Shown: positions 1-6,666 of the stretch, piece by piece
Layout of the letters: each line of letters opens with the position of its first letter
Numbering within the stretch: position 1 is the first letter of the stretch
Assembly (NCBI GenBank): GCA_002315875.1
Contig: DCIL01000049.1
Coordinates: 490-11,335 of the forward strand
Direction of reading: 5' to 3'
Length of the DNA: 10,846 nt
Origin: Verrucomicrobia bacterium UBA1727
GTDB taxonomy: Bacteria > Verrucomicrobiota > Kiritimatiellia > RFP12 > UBA1067
The notes under the pieces: model-generated
The model's database searches: none
The model's input: the letters and a program-made list of their open reading frames with translations, nothing else
What the model was told of the DNA's origin: nothing
Made by a program: the position numbers and the translations under genes

Positions 1-1044
1 CCGTCCGATGCGATCGTCCTCTTCGACGGCACGGCGGAATCGCTCGCGAAGAACTGGTGCGACTCGAAGGGCGGCGCCACGCTCTGGAAACTCGGCACCG
101 AAGGCGACTTCTATTGCGTGCCCGGATGGAAGAACGGCGGCAGCATCGTCTCCCGCGAGAAGTTCGGCGACTGCCAGCTCCATCTCGAGTTCCGCCACGA
201 TACCGATGTCGGCAAGGGCAATCCCGGCGCGCAGATGCGCGGCAATTCCGGCGTCTTCCTGATGGGCAACTACGAAATCCAGGTGCTTGAGTCGTACTTC
301 ACTTCGAAGGAACTCGAGGGCAAGCCGGAGTTCGTGCAGAACTATGCCGACGGACAGGCGGGCTCGATCTACGCGGAAACGCCGCCGATGGTCAACCCCC
401 AGCGCAAGCCGGGCGAATGGCAGACCTACGACATCGTCTTCCATCAGCCGGTCTGGAACGGCAAGACGCTCGTTCATCCCGGCAGCATCACGCTCTTCTT
501 CAACGGAGTCCTCGTGCAGGACGCCTGGGAGATGGAAGGCCTCACCACCCACGCGCAGCGCCGTCCGCTCGCGCCGCACGCGCAGAAGGGACCCCTCTCG
601 TTCCAGGATCACGGCTGCACCGTCCACTTCCGCAACATCTGGTATCGTCCGCTTCCCTCGCGCTGGGACAACAAGACCCACTCCGCCATGAGTGCGGACG
701 AGTCCGAGGTCATGAAGCTCCGTCGTGAGACCGCGGCGAAGCTCTTCGCGAAGATCAAGGATAAGCACGCGGTCACGATCTCCAACATCTCCGATCTCGC
801 GGAAGTGATCTCCTACTACCGCGGCGACGAGCAGCTTCCCGTCTGGAAGGAAGTCACGGCGAAGTTCCATGATGTCCTCGACAAGGCGGACGACCAGTGG
901 TGGAATAAGAACAAGGACGCGCTCAAGCGTCTGCGCAAGACCCTCGAGACCGTCATCAAGGGCGGAGCGATTCCGCCGGAATGCGGCACCAGGAAGCGCA
1001 TCGCCGATGCCGCGGAGCGCCTCGGCTGGAACAAGAAGAAATAA
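1..1044 (+). CDS. DUF1080 (3-keto-disaccharide hydrolase type) protein, 5'-truncated by window edge
   Basis: The frame is open from base 1, so the start lies outside the window; 347 codons are visible. The first residues (PSDAIVLFDGTAES) and the later blocks GDCQLHLEFRHDTDVGKGN, RGNSGVFLMGNYEIQVLESY and FQDHGCTVHFRNIWYRPLP are the typical progression of the DUF1080 fold, a concanavalin-like beta sandwich whose studied members cleave 3-keto-glycosides. It occupies about residues 1-222. About 125 residues follow (from roughly codon 223, MSADESEVMKLRRE), lysine-, glutamate- and tryptophan-containing and predicted helical by eye, which are not part of the usual domain. DUF1080 proteins are commonly exported, but the signal region cannot be seen. 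The gene ends 19 nt before the pyrK-like gene and may be cotranscribed with it. Family assignment is confident; substrate is unknown. Confidence 0.88.
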   Translation, partial: PSDAIVLFDGTAESLAKNWCDSKGGATLWKLGTEGDFYCVPGWKNGGSIVSREKFGDCQLHLEFRHDTDVGKGNPGAQMRGNSGVFLMGNYEIQVLESYFTSKELEGKPEFVQNYADGQAGSIYAETPPMVNPQRKPGEWQTYDIVFHQPVWNGKTLVHPGSITLFFNGVLVQDAWEMEGLTTHAQRRPLAPHAQKGPLSFQDHGCTVHFRNIWYRPLPSRWDNKTHSAMSADESEVMKLRRETAAKLFAKIKDKHAVTISNISDLAEVISYYRGDEQLPVWKEVTAKFHDVLDKADDQWWNKNKDALKRLRKTLETVIKGGAIPPECGTRKRIADAAERLGWNKKK

Positions 1045-1063
1045 CAAGTGAGTTTAGGCGAAG

Positions 1064-1837
1064 ATGACCAACGAGAAGTGTCAGGTGATTGAACATGCGG
1101 ACCGCGGCAGCGGCTACCGCTATCTGCGTCTTGCCGCGCCCGCAATCGTCGCGGCGGCACAACCGGGACAGTTCGTGCACCTCAGAGTGCCCGGTCTTGA
1201 GACGAGCGCGCTTCGCCGTCCGTTCTCGATCTACAACGCTCAGGACGGCGTCCTCGAGCTTCTGTACAAGCAGGTGGGACGCGGCACCGCGGCGATGTCC
1301 GCCATCAAGGTCGGCGAGACGGTCGAGGTGATGGGTCCGCTCGGACACGGCTTCCCGGTCAAGTGCAGCGGCAAGGCGCTGCTCGTCGGTGGTGGCTTCG
1401 GTGTCGCGCCGCTCTACTTCCTCGCCCGCCTCCTCAAGGAGCGCGGCGTCGAAGTGAAGCTCTATGTCGGAGGCCGCACCTCGAACGATCTTCTCGAACT
1501 CGATCGCTTCCGCTCGCTCGGTGTCGAGATCGCCACCGCCACCAACGACGGATCTTCCGGCGTCAAGGGACTCGTCACCGATCCGCTCGATGACGATCTC
1601 GCCTCGTTCTACGAATCGAAGCAGGTCTTCGAGATCTTCGCGTGCGGACCCGATCCCATGCTCAAGGCCGTGGCAATGCGCGCTACCGGCACCGGTTCAA
1701 AGGGATGGATCTCCATGGATCGTCACATGGTCTGCGGCGTCGGCGCCTGCTACGCCTGCATCCAGAAGACCGTCCGCGGCAATTCCCGCTGTTGCATCGA
1801 AGGCCCCGTTTTCGCGGCATCCGATCTGGTTTTTTGA
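1064..1837 (+). CDS. pyrK: PyrK-type FAD/[2Fe-2S] electron transfer subunit of dihydroorotate dehydrogenase
   Basis: 257 residues, the usual PyrK length. In the family, PyrK passes electrons from the PyrD flavin to NAD+ during orotate synthesis in the cytoplasm. Visible marks: the FAD-binding RRPFSIY at 51-57, the nucleotide-binding loop GGGFGVAPL at about 109-117, FACGPDPML at 192-200, and a C-terminal [2Fe-2S] site C224-x4-C229-x2-C232-x11-C244 followed by IEGPVF, matching the family ending (R-x-C-x-D-GPVF). Residue 243 is an extra Cys where the family usually has a non-Cys. The start has only a weak AGG 5 nt upstream. No pyrD is next to it: DUF1080 precedes and a polyamine-type permease follows. 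A related ferredoxin-NADP reductase-like role cannot be excluded, but the C-terminal cysteine block favours PyrK. Confidence 0.87.
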   Translation: MTNEKCQVIEHADRGSGYRYLRLAAPAIVAAAQPGQFVHLRVPGLETSALRRPFSIYNAQDGVLELLYKQVGRGTAAMSAIKVGETVEVMGPLGHGFPVKCSGKALLVGGGFGVAPLYFLARLLKERGVEVKLYVGGRTSNDLLELDRFRSLGVEIATATNDGSSGVKGLVTDPLDDDLASFYESKQVFEIFACGPDPMLKAVAMRATGTGSKGWISMDRHMVCGVGACYACIQKTVRGNSRCCIEGPVFAASDLVF

Positions 1838-1849
1838 TATAATACCAAC
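1835..1849 (+). promoter_or_regulatory. Extended -10 promoter giving a leaderless potC transcript
   Basis: TGATATAAT at 1835-1843 is a perfect extended -10 element (TGnTATAAT), overlapping the pyrK stop codon. No -35 match is seen at 16-18 bp upstream. A start of transcription 7 nt after the hexamer would fall on base 1850, the A of the potC ATG, and there is no Shine-Dalgarno sequence in the 6 nt between. The same TGnTATAAT form is found at the two other promoters in this window. The use of this site is inferred. Confidence 0.5.
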
Positions 1850-2677
1850 ATGAAGCGTTCGCTCTTCTCGGTGATGGTGCTCGGGTGCGTGCTGGCGTTC
1901 CTGTACGTGCCGATCATTCTCGTAGTCGTCTACGGGTTTATCCCCAACGGCATTTCCATGTCGTTTTTCGATGCGAAAGGGGCGTTCATCGGCTTCACCA
2001 CCAAGTGGTATGCCCAGATCTTCTCCGGTGACTACAGCGTGAAGGCGCTACTGGAAAGCTTCTGGCTTTCGCTCACCATCGCGGGCCTCGCCACGCTCAT
2101 CTCCTGCGTGATCGGCACGATGAGCGCGCTCGCGCTTCAGCGCTGGAAGGATAAACTCCAGTCCATTCACCACGCCCTCGTCTACACTCCGCTCATCATG
2201 CCCGACATCCTCATCGGCATCTCGCTTCTGATGCTGTTCGTCGCGGCAAGTGTCGATTGCGGCTTCTGGACGATCCTGATTGCGCACGTCACCTTCTGCG
2301 TCTCCTACGTGGTGATGACGGTGCTGGCGCGCCTTCAGGACTTCGACGACCGCATCACCGAAGCGGCCTACGATCTCGGGGCCGGTCCCTGGTACGCGTT
2401 CTTCCATGTCGAGCTGCCTATCCTGATGCCCGGCATTGTCGCGGGCGGCCTCCTCGCCTTCACGCTTTCGATCGATGATGTCGTCATCACCTCCTTCGTC
2501 AACGGTGCGGGAACGAATACCTTCCCGACCTACGTCTCCTCGATGACGAAACACTCGCGAAACCTGCCCGCGGTCTTCGCGCTCTCGACACTGATGCTCC
2601 TCTTTACCTGCGCCCTGGTCGGAATCTCCAAGTTCCTCACCTCGCGCGGCGGACTGAAAACAAAGGAGAAGAAATGA
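1850..2677 (+). CDS. potC: PotC-like ABC transporter inner-membrane permease (spermidine/putrescine type)
   Basis: 275 residues, the normal length for PotC. The protein is hydrophobic with about six membrane segments (roughly 7-30, 70-94, 108-132, 138-160, 193-215, 240-262). The cytoplasmic EAA loop, which docks on the ATPase, is clear at 171-190 (EAAYDLGAGPWYAFFHVELP). FTLSIDDVVITSFVNG near 204-219 is the PotC/YdcV-type signature after the EAA loop. Known relatives import polyamines with PotA (ATPase), PotB (second permease) and PotD (binding protein); none of these is in the window, so its partners lie elsewhere or it is an orphan. The start has no Shine-Dalgarno site and sits 6 nt after a TATAAT, fitting a leaderless message. 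It overlaps cstA by four bases (ATGA), indicating translational coupling. Confidence 0.88.
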   Translation: MKRSLFSVMVLGCVLAFLYVPIILVVVYGFIPNGISMSFFDAKGAFIGFTTKWYAQIFSGDYSVKALLESFWLSLTIAGLATLISCVIGTMSALALQRWKDKLQSIHHALVYTPLIMPDILIGISLLMLFVAASVDCGFWTILIAHVTFCVSYVVMTVLARLQDFDDRITEAAYDLGAGPWYAFFHVELPILMPGIVAGGLLAFTLSIDDVVITSFVNGAGTNTFPTYVSSMTKHSRNLPAVFALSTLMLLFTCALVGISKFLTSRGGLKTKEKK

Positions 2678-4137
2678 GCTGGTTCCTCGGAGGCATAGCA
2701 CTGCTGATAATCGGTTACTTCACCTACGGCAAGTTCGTGGAGCGCATTCTCGCGCCCGATGACCGTCCGACCCCGTGCGTGGCGAATCCCGATGGCGTCG
2801 ACTATATGCCGCTGCCGAAGTGGAAGAACATGATGATCCAACTTTTGAACATCGCCGGCGTGGGCCCGGTGATCGGCGTCATTCTCGGCATCAAGTTCGG
2901 CAAGATCGCGCTCCTCATCATCCCGCTCGGCTGCGTCCTGATGGGCGCGGTGCACGACTTTCTCGGCGGCATGATGTCCATCCGCCGCAACGGTGCGAAC
3001 CTGCCGAAGATCGTAGACGAGTTCCTCGGTCGCGGCTACGCCGTTGCCTTCTCGTGGGTGATGGTGGTGCTGCTCCTGCTCGTCTGCACCGTGTTCATCA
3101 ACGTTCCCGCCAATCTCATCGACCGCACCTGGTTCCCGCAGCAGCCCGTCTTCTGGGGCGCGGTGGCGGTGATCTTCTGCTACTACATCGTCGCGACGCT
3201 CTTTCCGGTGGACGCAATCATCGGTCGGTTCTATCCGATCTTCGGCGCGCTGTTGATCGTCGGTTCGGTGGCGATCTTCATCGCGCTGGTTATCGCGGGC
3301 TTTGCGAATCCTTCGATCCTTGCGGACTGCGCCAACTTCACGAATCCCGAGTACGGCGACTTCCAGTCGACGAATCCGCTCTTCCCGTGCCTCTTCGTTA
3401 CCATCGCCTGCGGCATCATCTCCGGCTTCCACGCCACGCAGTCCCCGATCGTCGCCCGTACCATCCGCTCCGAACGCGAAGCGCGCCTTACCTTCTACGG
3501 CATGATGATCGCCGAAGGCGTCATCGCGATGATCTGGGCGGCCGCGGCGCTTGCGATCTACAACCTCGCTCCCGAGAACCTCAAGCTCGCCGGTCCCGTC
3601 GTGCTCGGCAATATCGCCAATCACTTCCTCGGCTCCGGCCTCGGCGGCGTCACGGTCGCCGCGATCATCGTCCTCGCGATCACCTCCGGCGACACCGCCC
3701 TCCGTTCGTCCCGCCTCTCTCTCGCCGAGATGCTCAACATTGATCAGGTGAAGATCCCCAAGCGCGTCATGACCTGCGTTCCCCTCGTGCTGGTGATTCT
3801 CGTGCTGCTCTGGTGGTCGAATCAGGACGCCAAGAGCTTCAACAATCTCTGGAACTACTTCGCCTGGGGCAATCAGATAATCTCCGCGACCACCCTCATG
3901 TGCGGCGCGGTGTGGCTCATGCGCGAAGGCAAGCGCGGCGCTTCGCTGATCGCGCTCCTGCCCGGAATGTTCATGACCACCGTGGTCGCGACGTTCATCT
4001 TCTGGACGCCCGGCACCAACGGTCAGCCGTGGGGAATCGTGCCCGGCGGACTTCCCCTCACGACCTCGGTGATCATCGGCGGCGCCATCGCCCTGATCTT
4101 CGCGAAATTCGTCCGTCATCGCGGAAAGCGGGTGTAA
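2674..4137 (+). CDS. cstA: CstA-family carbon starvation transporter (short form)
   Basis: 487 residues of mostly hydrophobic sequence with a dozen or so membrane segments. The family pattern is present near the N-terminus: DGVDYMPLPKW (40-50), LLNIAGVGPVIGVILGIKFG (57-76) and MGAVHDFLGGMMSIRRNGAN (90-109). Enterobacterial CstA and BtsT are about 700 residues, so this is a short form, as seen in other anaerobes. Studied members carry pyruvate with protons or are linked to peptide uptake during carbon starvation; the substrate here cannot be read from sequence. The ATG overlaps the potC stop (ATGA) and has a good AAAGGAG site 5-6 nt upstream, inside the end of potC. The next gene begins after a single base. 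It most likely belongs to the potC-to-Sel1 transcription unit. Confidence 0.9.
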   Translation: MSWFLGGIALLIIGYFTYGKFVERILAPDDRPTPCVANPDGVDYMPLPKWKNMMIQLLNIAGVGPVIGVILGIKFGKIALLIIPLGCVLMGAVHDFLGGMMSIRRNGANLPKIVDEFLGRGYAVAFSWVMVVLLLLVCTVFINVPANLIDRTWFPQQPVFWGAVAVIFCYYIVATLFPVDAIIGRFYPIFGALLIVGSVAIFIALVIAGFANPSILADCANFTNPEYGDFQSTNPLFPCLFVTIACGIISGFHATQSPIVARTIRSEREARLTFYGMMIAEGVIAMIWAAAALAIYNLAPENLKLAGPVVLGNIANHFLGSGLGGVTVAAIIVLAITSGDTALRSSRLSLAEMLNIDQVKIPKRVMTCVPLVLVILVLLWWSNQDAKSFNNLWNYFAWGNQIISATTLMCGAVWLMREGKRGASLIALLPGMFMTTVVATFIFWTPGTNGQPWGIVPGGLPLTTSVIIGGAIALIFAKFVRHRGKRV

Positions 4138-4138
4138 C

Positions 4139-4582
4139 ATGCGCAATCCCGCCATATCCGTCAGAACCAGTCTTGAAATCGGCTTTGCCGACGGCGAGCT
4201 TCCCGAGTGCTACCGTAGTTTCCGAGGCGCGAACTGGCGGGCGGTCGGAGTGCAGAAGGAACTGCCCTATGAAGACGCGCAGTTCCAGGTCGTGATCATG
4301 CACGAGAGCGCCGTCTCCCTGCCGATGGTCAAGGAGGCGCATCGCGTTCTCAAAAGCGGCGGCATGCTGTATTTCACAGTGACCGAGCGCGGCAAGAACG
4401 AGAAGGATAAGGGCTTCACGCCTGCCGAGGCGTGTTCGCTTCTGAGGGACGGCTTCAACATCGTCGGCATCGAAAACACTCCCGGTTGGCAGTTCTGGGT
4501 TCGTCCGCGCGTCATTTCCATCCGCGCGCAGAAGAAGAACTGGAAGACTCTCAACAATTCCTACAGGCCCTACGTCGTATGA
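4139..4582 (+). CDS. Small, compressed class I SAM methyltransferase-like protein
   Basis: 147 residues. The block LPYEDAQFQVVIMHESAVS (42-60) followed by EAHRVLKSGGMLYFTV (66-81) matches motifs after strand 3 to strand 5 of UbiE-type class I methyltransferases. SLEIGFADGELP at 11-22 looks like motif I (E13, G15, G19), but the middle glycine of the usual GxGxG is alanine or aspartate. Only about 25 residues separate motif I from LPYED instead of the usual 40 or more, so the strand-2 region that holds the SAM ribose-binding acidic residue seems missing. It may be a minimal or non-catalytic member. It starts one base after cstA and its stop overlaps the next start (ATGA), so it is translated within the operon, probably by coupling as no strong Shine-Dalgarno site is present. 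Substrate unknown. Confidence 0.68.
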   Translation: MRNPAISVRTSLEIGFADGELPECYRSFRGANWRAVGVQKELPYEDAQFQVVIMHESAVSLPMVKEAHRVLKSGGMLYFTVTERGKNEKDKGFTPAEACSLLRDGFNIVGIENTPGWQFWVRPRVISIRAQKKNWKTLNNSYRPYVV

Positions 4583-5301
4583 TTCCTTTCGCATCCATGA
4601 TTCTGCTTGCGCTTCTGTCCACTACCGAAGCGATTTCCTTCCTCCTCAATAAGGAGACCGCTTGCGGCGCCCCGGTCTATAACCGCGCCCGCGAGCTCAT
4701 CGAGGCCGATGCCGAAGCCGGCAAGCCGCTCCAGCAGTTCGTGATCGGTGTCATTACCGAAGACAAGGAGAAGGCCAAGAAGTATCTCGACATCTCCCGT
4801 CCGAAGATCCTCGCAATGGCGGAGAAAAGAAACAACGCGCTTGCCTGGTACCTGCTCTCGGTGGAGAAGAACGACATGACGATGCTCAAGCGCGCCGTGG
4901 ACGGCGATAACGTGCAGGCGCTCAATGCAATGGGCGCGATCGTGATGGAGACCGCGTTCAAGAAAGAGAATCTCACCGCCGAAGAACTGACGCGCGCTCA
5001 GGACGAGAGCTACGGCTATTTCCGCCGCGCCGCGGCAAAACGCGACCCGAACGGATTCGTCAACCTCGGCGCCTGCTACCTGCGCGGCTTCGGATGCAAG
5101 GTCGATATGGAACTTGCCTTCCGCTGCTTTGAGTCCGCGGCAAAGGCGGGCCACCCCGAAGGTATGGACAACATGTCCGCCTGCTACCAGTTCGGCCACG
5201 GCGTTGCCGCCGATACCGGACTCTCCCTCTTCTGGGCAATGAAAGCCCGCGCGACCCGTGGCGATGCCGGTGCTGAAAAATGGCTCCGCGAGCGCAAATA
5301 A
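4579..5301 (+). CDS. Secreted Sel1-like (TPR-type) repeat protein
   Basis: 240 residues from the ATG that overlaps the preceding stop codon (ATGA). The frame is open further upstream, but only this start gives a signal peptide: residues 1-18 (MIPFASMILLALLSTTEA) form a hydrophobic segment ending in a plausible signal peptidase I site. The mature part is helical. Two clear Sel1 units are seen, about 157-191 (NGFVNLGACYLRGFG ... AFRCFESAAKAG) and 192-227 (GMDNMSACYQFGHGVA ... SLFWAMKARATRG), and there are degenerate units between about 85 and 155. Sel1 repeats mediate protein contacts in the periplasm or cell envelope. It is the last gene of the potC/cstA unit, so it may act with the membrane transporters, but that is inference. 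No catalytic domain is visible. Confidence 0.83.
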   Translation: MIPFASMILLALLSTTEAISFLLNKETACGAPVYNRARELIEADAEAGKPLQQFVIGVITEDKEKAKKYLDISRPKILAMAEKRNNALAWYLLSVEKNDMTMLKRAVDGDNVQALNAMGAIVMETAFKKENLTAEELTRAQDESYGYFRRAAAKRDPNGFVNLGACYLRGFGCKVDMELAFRCFESAAKAGHPEGMDNMSACYQFGHGVAADTGLSLFWAMKARATRGDAGAEKWLRERK

Positions 5302-5331
5302 ATCAAATTATAATCTAAAGCGCAGTCCTGT

Positions 5332-5391
5332 TTGACTTTTAATCGGTATTGTAGTTGACTTTTAATCGTCATCGTAGTTGACTTTTAATCG
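5332..5391 (+). repeat. Three tandem copies of TTGACTTTTAATCG, 23-bp period
   Basis: TTGACTTTTAATCG occurs identically at 5332-5345, 5355-5368 and 5378-5391. The 9-bp linkers are GTATTGTAG and TCATCGTAG, sharing the end GTAG. Each copy contains a TTGACT -35 hexamer, but only the third is followed at the right distance by a -10. At 17-bp spacing, copies 1 and 2 would place a -10 exactly where the next TTGACT lies. It could be an amplified -35 region, a multi-site operator or a small VNTR. Confidence 0.85.
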
Positions 5392-5407
5392 GTTGTTGTG
5401 ATATAAT
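5378..5407 (+). promoter_or_regulatory. Sigma-70-type promoter of the AAA/DUF4143 gene
   Basis: The -35 TTGACT (5378-5383, third repeat copy) is separated by 18 bp from TATAAT (5402-5407), which is preceded by TG at 5399-5400, making an extended -10. Transcription would start near 5414, leaving a leader of about 23 nt before the ATG at 5437. Only a weak purine stretch (GAGAAA) serves as a ribosome site. Confidence 0.75.
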
Positions 5408-5436
5408 TTCACCGTTTCTGAGAAATGGACTGATTA

Positions 5437-6654
5437 ATGATTCAGCGCTGGCATGAGAAATGGTTACGCGAATTGTTAGGTGTGCGCAGGGGCGTTCATC
5501 TGACTGGTGCGCGTCAATGCGGCAAGACTACTTTGGCGGAGCTGATTACTGGATCTTCGGTCAGGCATTTCAAACTTGACGATGACATGTATCTCAAGGC
5601 AGCGAAGGATGATCCGAAAACCTTTGTTGACCGCCCGCCCGGCGAAACCCTGGTTATCGACGAGATCCAGAAGGCGCCGGAGTTGTTGAATGCGATAAAG
5701 ATGCGCCTCGACCAGGACAACGCAGCCGGACAGTACCTGATTACGGGAAGTTCAAATCTTCACTTCGTCAGACAGGTAACGGATTCTCTGGCCGGGCGGT
5801 TGGGACGCATTCGCTTGCGCACGTTGGCATTAGGCGAATTGCTCGGCGGCAGGGGGAACTTCCTTGAACATGCCTTTGCGCGCGAATTTCCTTCCCGTTT
5901 TGAGAAGTTCGACAAGCGCGATGTCATCCATTCGGCGTGTTGCGGTGGATATCCCGAGCCGCTGTCTTACGCCGAGAAGGTGCGCCGCGATTGGTATGCG
6001 GGATATCTGGACGACCTCCTGACACGTGACATCATGGATGTTACGGAAATACGTAAGCTTGATTCCTTGCGTAAGATGGCGCACTGGCTTCTGGCCTATT
6101 CATCGAAGTTTTTCGAATGGAAGGACCTGTGTGCGGCTGTGCGTCTGAGCAAAGAATCTTCTGCGAACTATGTCTCGGCGCTCAAGGCGCTCTATGTTTT
6201 CGATGAACTTCCGGCATGGTCGAACGCCGATTACGCGAAGATCGGGAAGCGGGCAAAGTATTTCGCTTCCGATTCCGGACTCCTTGCGAACCTGTCGGGG
6301 TGGCGCGAGGATCAGGTCTATCTCAACGATGATGCCTGCGGCAAGTTGATCGAGACCTGGGTCTATCATGAACTTGCAACGCTTGTAGACATGAATCCCG
6401 ATTTCGAAATGACACAGTACCGTGACAGTGATAAGCACGAGATAGATTTCATGATCAGTAACGCTTGTGGCGAGCTTTTGGGAATTGAAGTGAAATCCGG
6501 AATGGCGTCGCTCGATGACTTCAAGCATCTCAAGTGGTTTGCACAGAAGCGGTTCTCTGGACGCTTCACGGGAATCGTTCTTTATTCTGGTAATTCGACG
6601 CTTAGCTTTGGAGAAGGGTTCTACGCGGTTCCCTTGCGCGCGTTGGGAATGTGA
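5437..6654 (+). CDS. AAA-family ATPase with DUF4143 C-terminal domain
   Basis: 405 residues, the usual length of this abundant prokaryotic family. Walker A is GARQCGKTT at 24-32, Walker B TLVIDEIQK at 71-79 (D75, E76), a sensor-1-like LITGSS at 101-106, and a likely arginine finger in LAGRLGRIRLR (118-128). A winged-helix-like stretch spans about 211-257, followed by SDSGLLANL (278-286). The C-terminal part carries ETWVYHEL (306-313), EIDFMI (335-340) and IEVKSG (350-355), which resemble a PDDEXK nuclease-fold core with E/D and EVK residues. The role of the family is not firmly known; members are often found on mobile or genomic-island DNA. Codon use here is visibly less GC-biased (many TTG, GTT, GAT, TTT) than in flanking genes, suggesting acquisition. 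It has its own promoter and lies 12 nt before ymdB. Confidence 0.9.
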   Translation: MIQRWHEKWLRELLGVRRGVHLTGARQCGKTTLAELITGSSVRHFKLDDDMYLKAAKDDPKTFVDRPPGETLVIDEIQKAPELLNAIKMRLDQDNAAGQYLITGSSNLHFVRQVTDSLAGRLGRIRLRTLALGELLGGRGNFLEHAFAREFPSRFEKFDKRDVIHSACCGGYPEPLSYAEKVRRDWYAGYLDDLLTRDIMDVTEIRKLDSLRKMAHWLLAYSSKFFEWKDLCAAVRLSKESSANYVSALKALYVFDELPAWSNADYAKIGKRAKYFASDSGLLANLSGWREDQVYLNDDACGKLIETWVYHELATLVDMNPDFEMTQYRDSDKHEIDFMISNACGELLGIEVKSGMASLDDFKHLKWFAQKRFSGRFTGIVLYSGNSTLSFGEGFYAVPLRALGM

Positions 6655-6666
6655 GGTGCGAAATAA

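Noticed and set aside
1830..1836. Rho-independent terminator after pyrK, from the T-run
   Set aside because: No convincing GC stem precedes the T-run, and the run codes for the last residues of PyrK.
2530..4155. Very long open frame on the minus strand opposite cstA (and a similar one opposite the serine dehydratase, 7565-8851)
   Set aside because: The translations are dominated by Asp, Glu, Arg and His without any family pattern. They arise because GC-rich third positions remove stops on the opposite strand. The + strand genes are clearly real.
4432..4578. Longer N-terminus for the Sel1 protein from an upstream in-frame ATG
   Set aside because: It would overlap the methyltransferase-like gene by some 150 nt, its sequence is basic and unlike the family, and it would bury the clear signal peptide starting at 4579.
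5332..5391. CRISPR-like array
   Set aside because: The repeats are 14 bp with 9-bp linkers that are similar to one another, far too short for spacers, and no cas genes are present.
5437..6654. Toxin-antitoxin or multi-gene defence island around the AAA/DUF4143 ATPase
   Set aside because: Its neighbours are a Sel1 protein of another operon and ymdB. No partner gene, nuclease or integrase is seen nearby.
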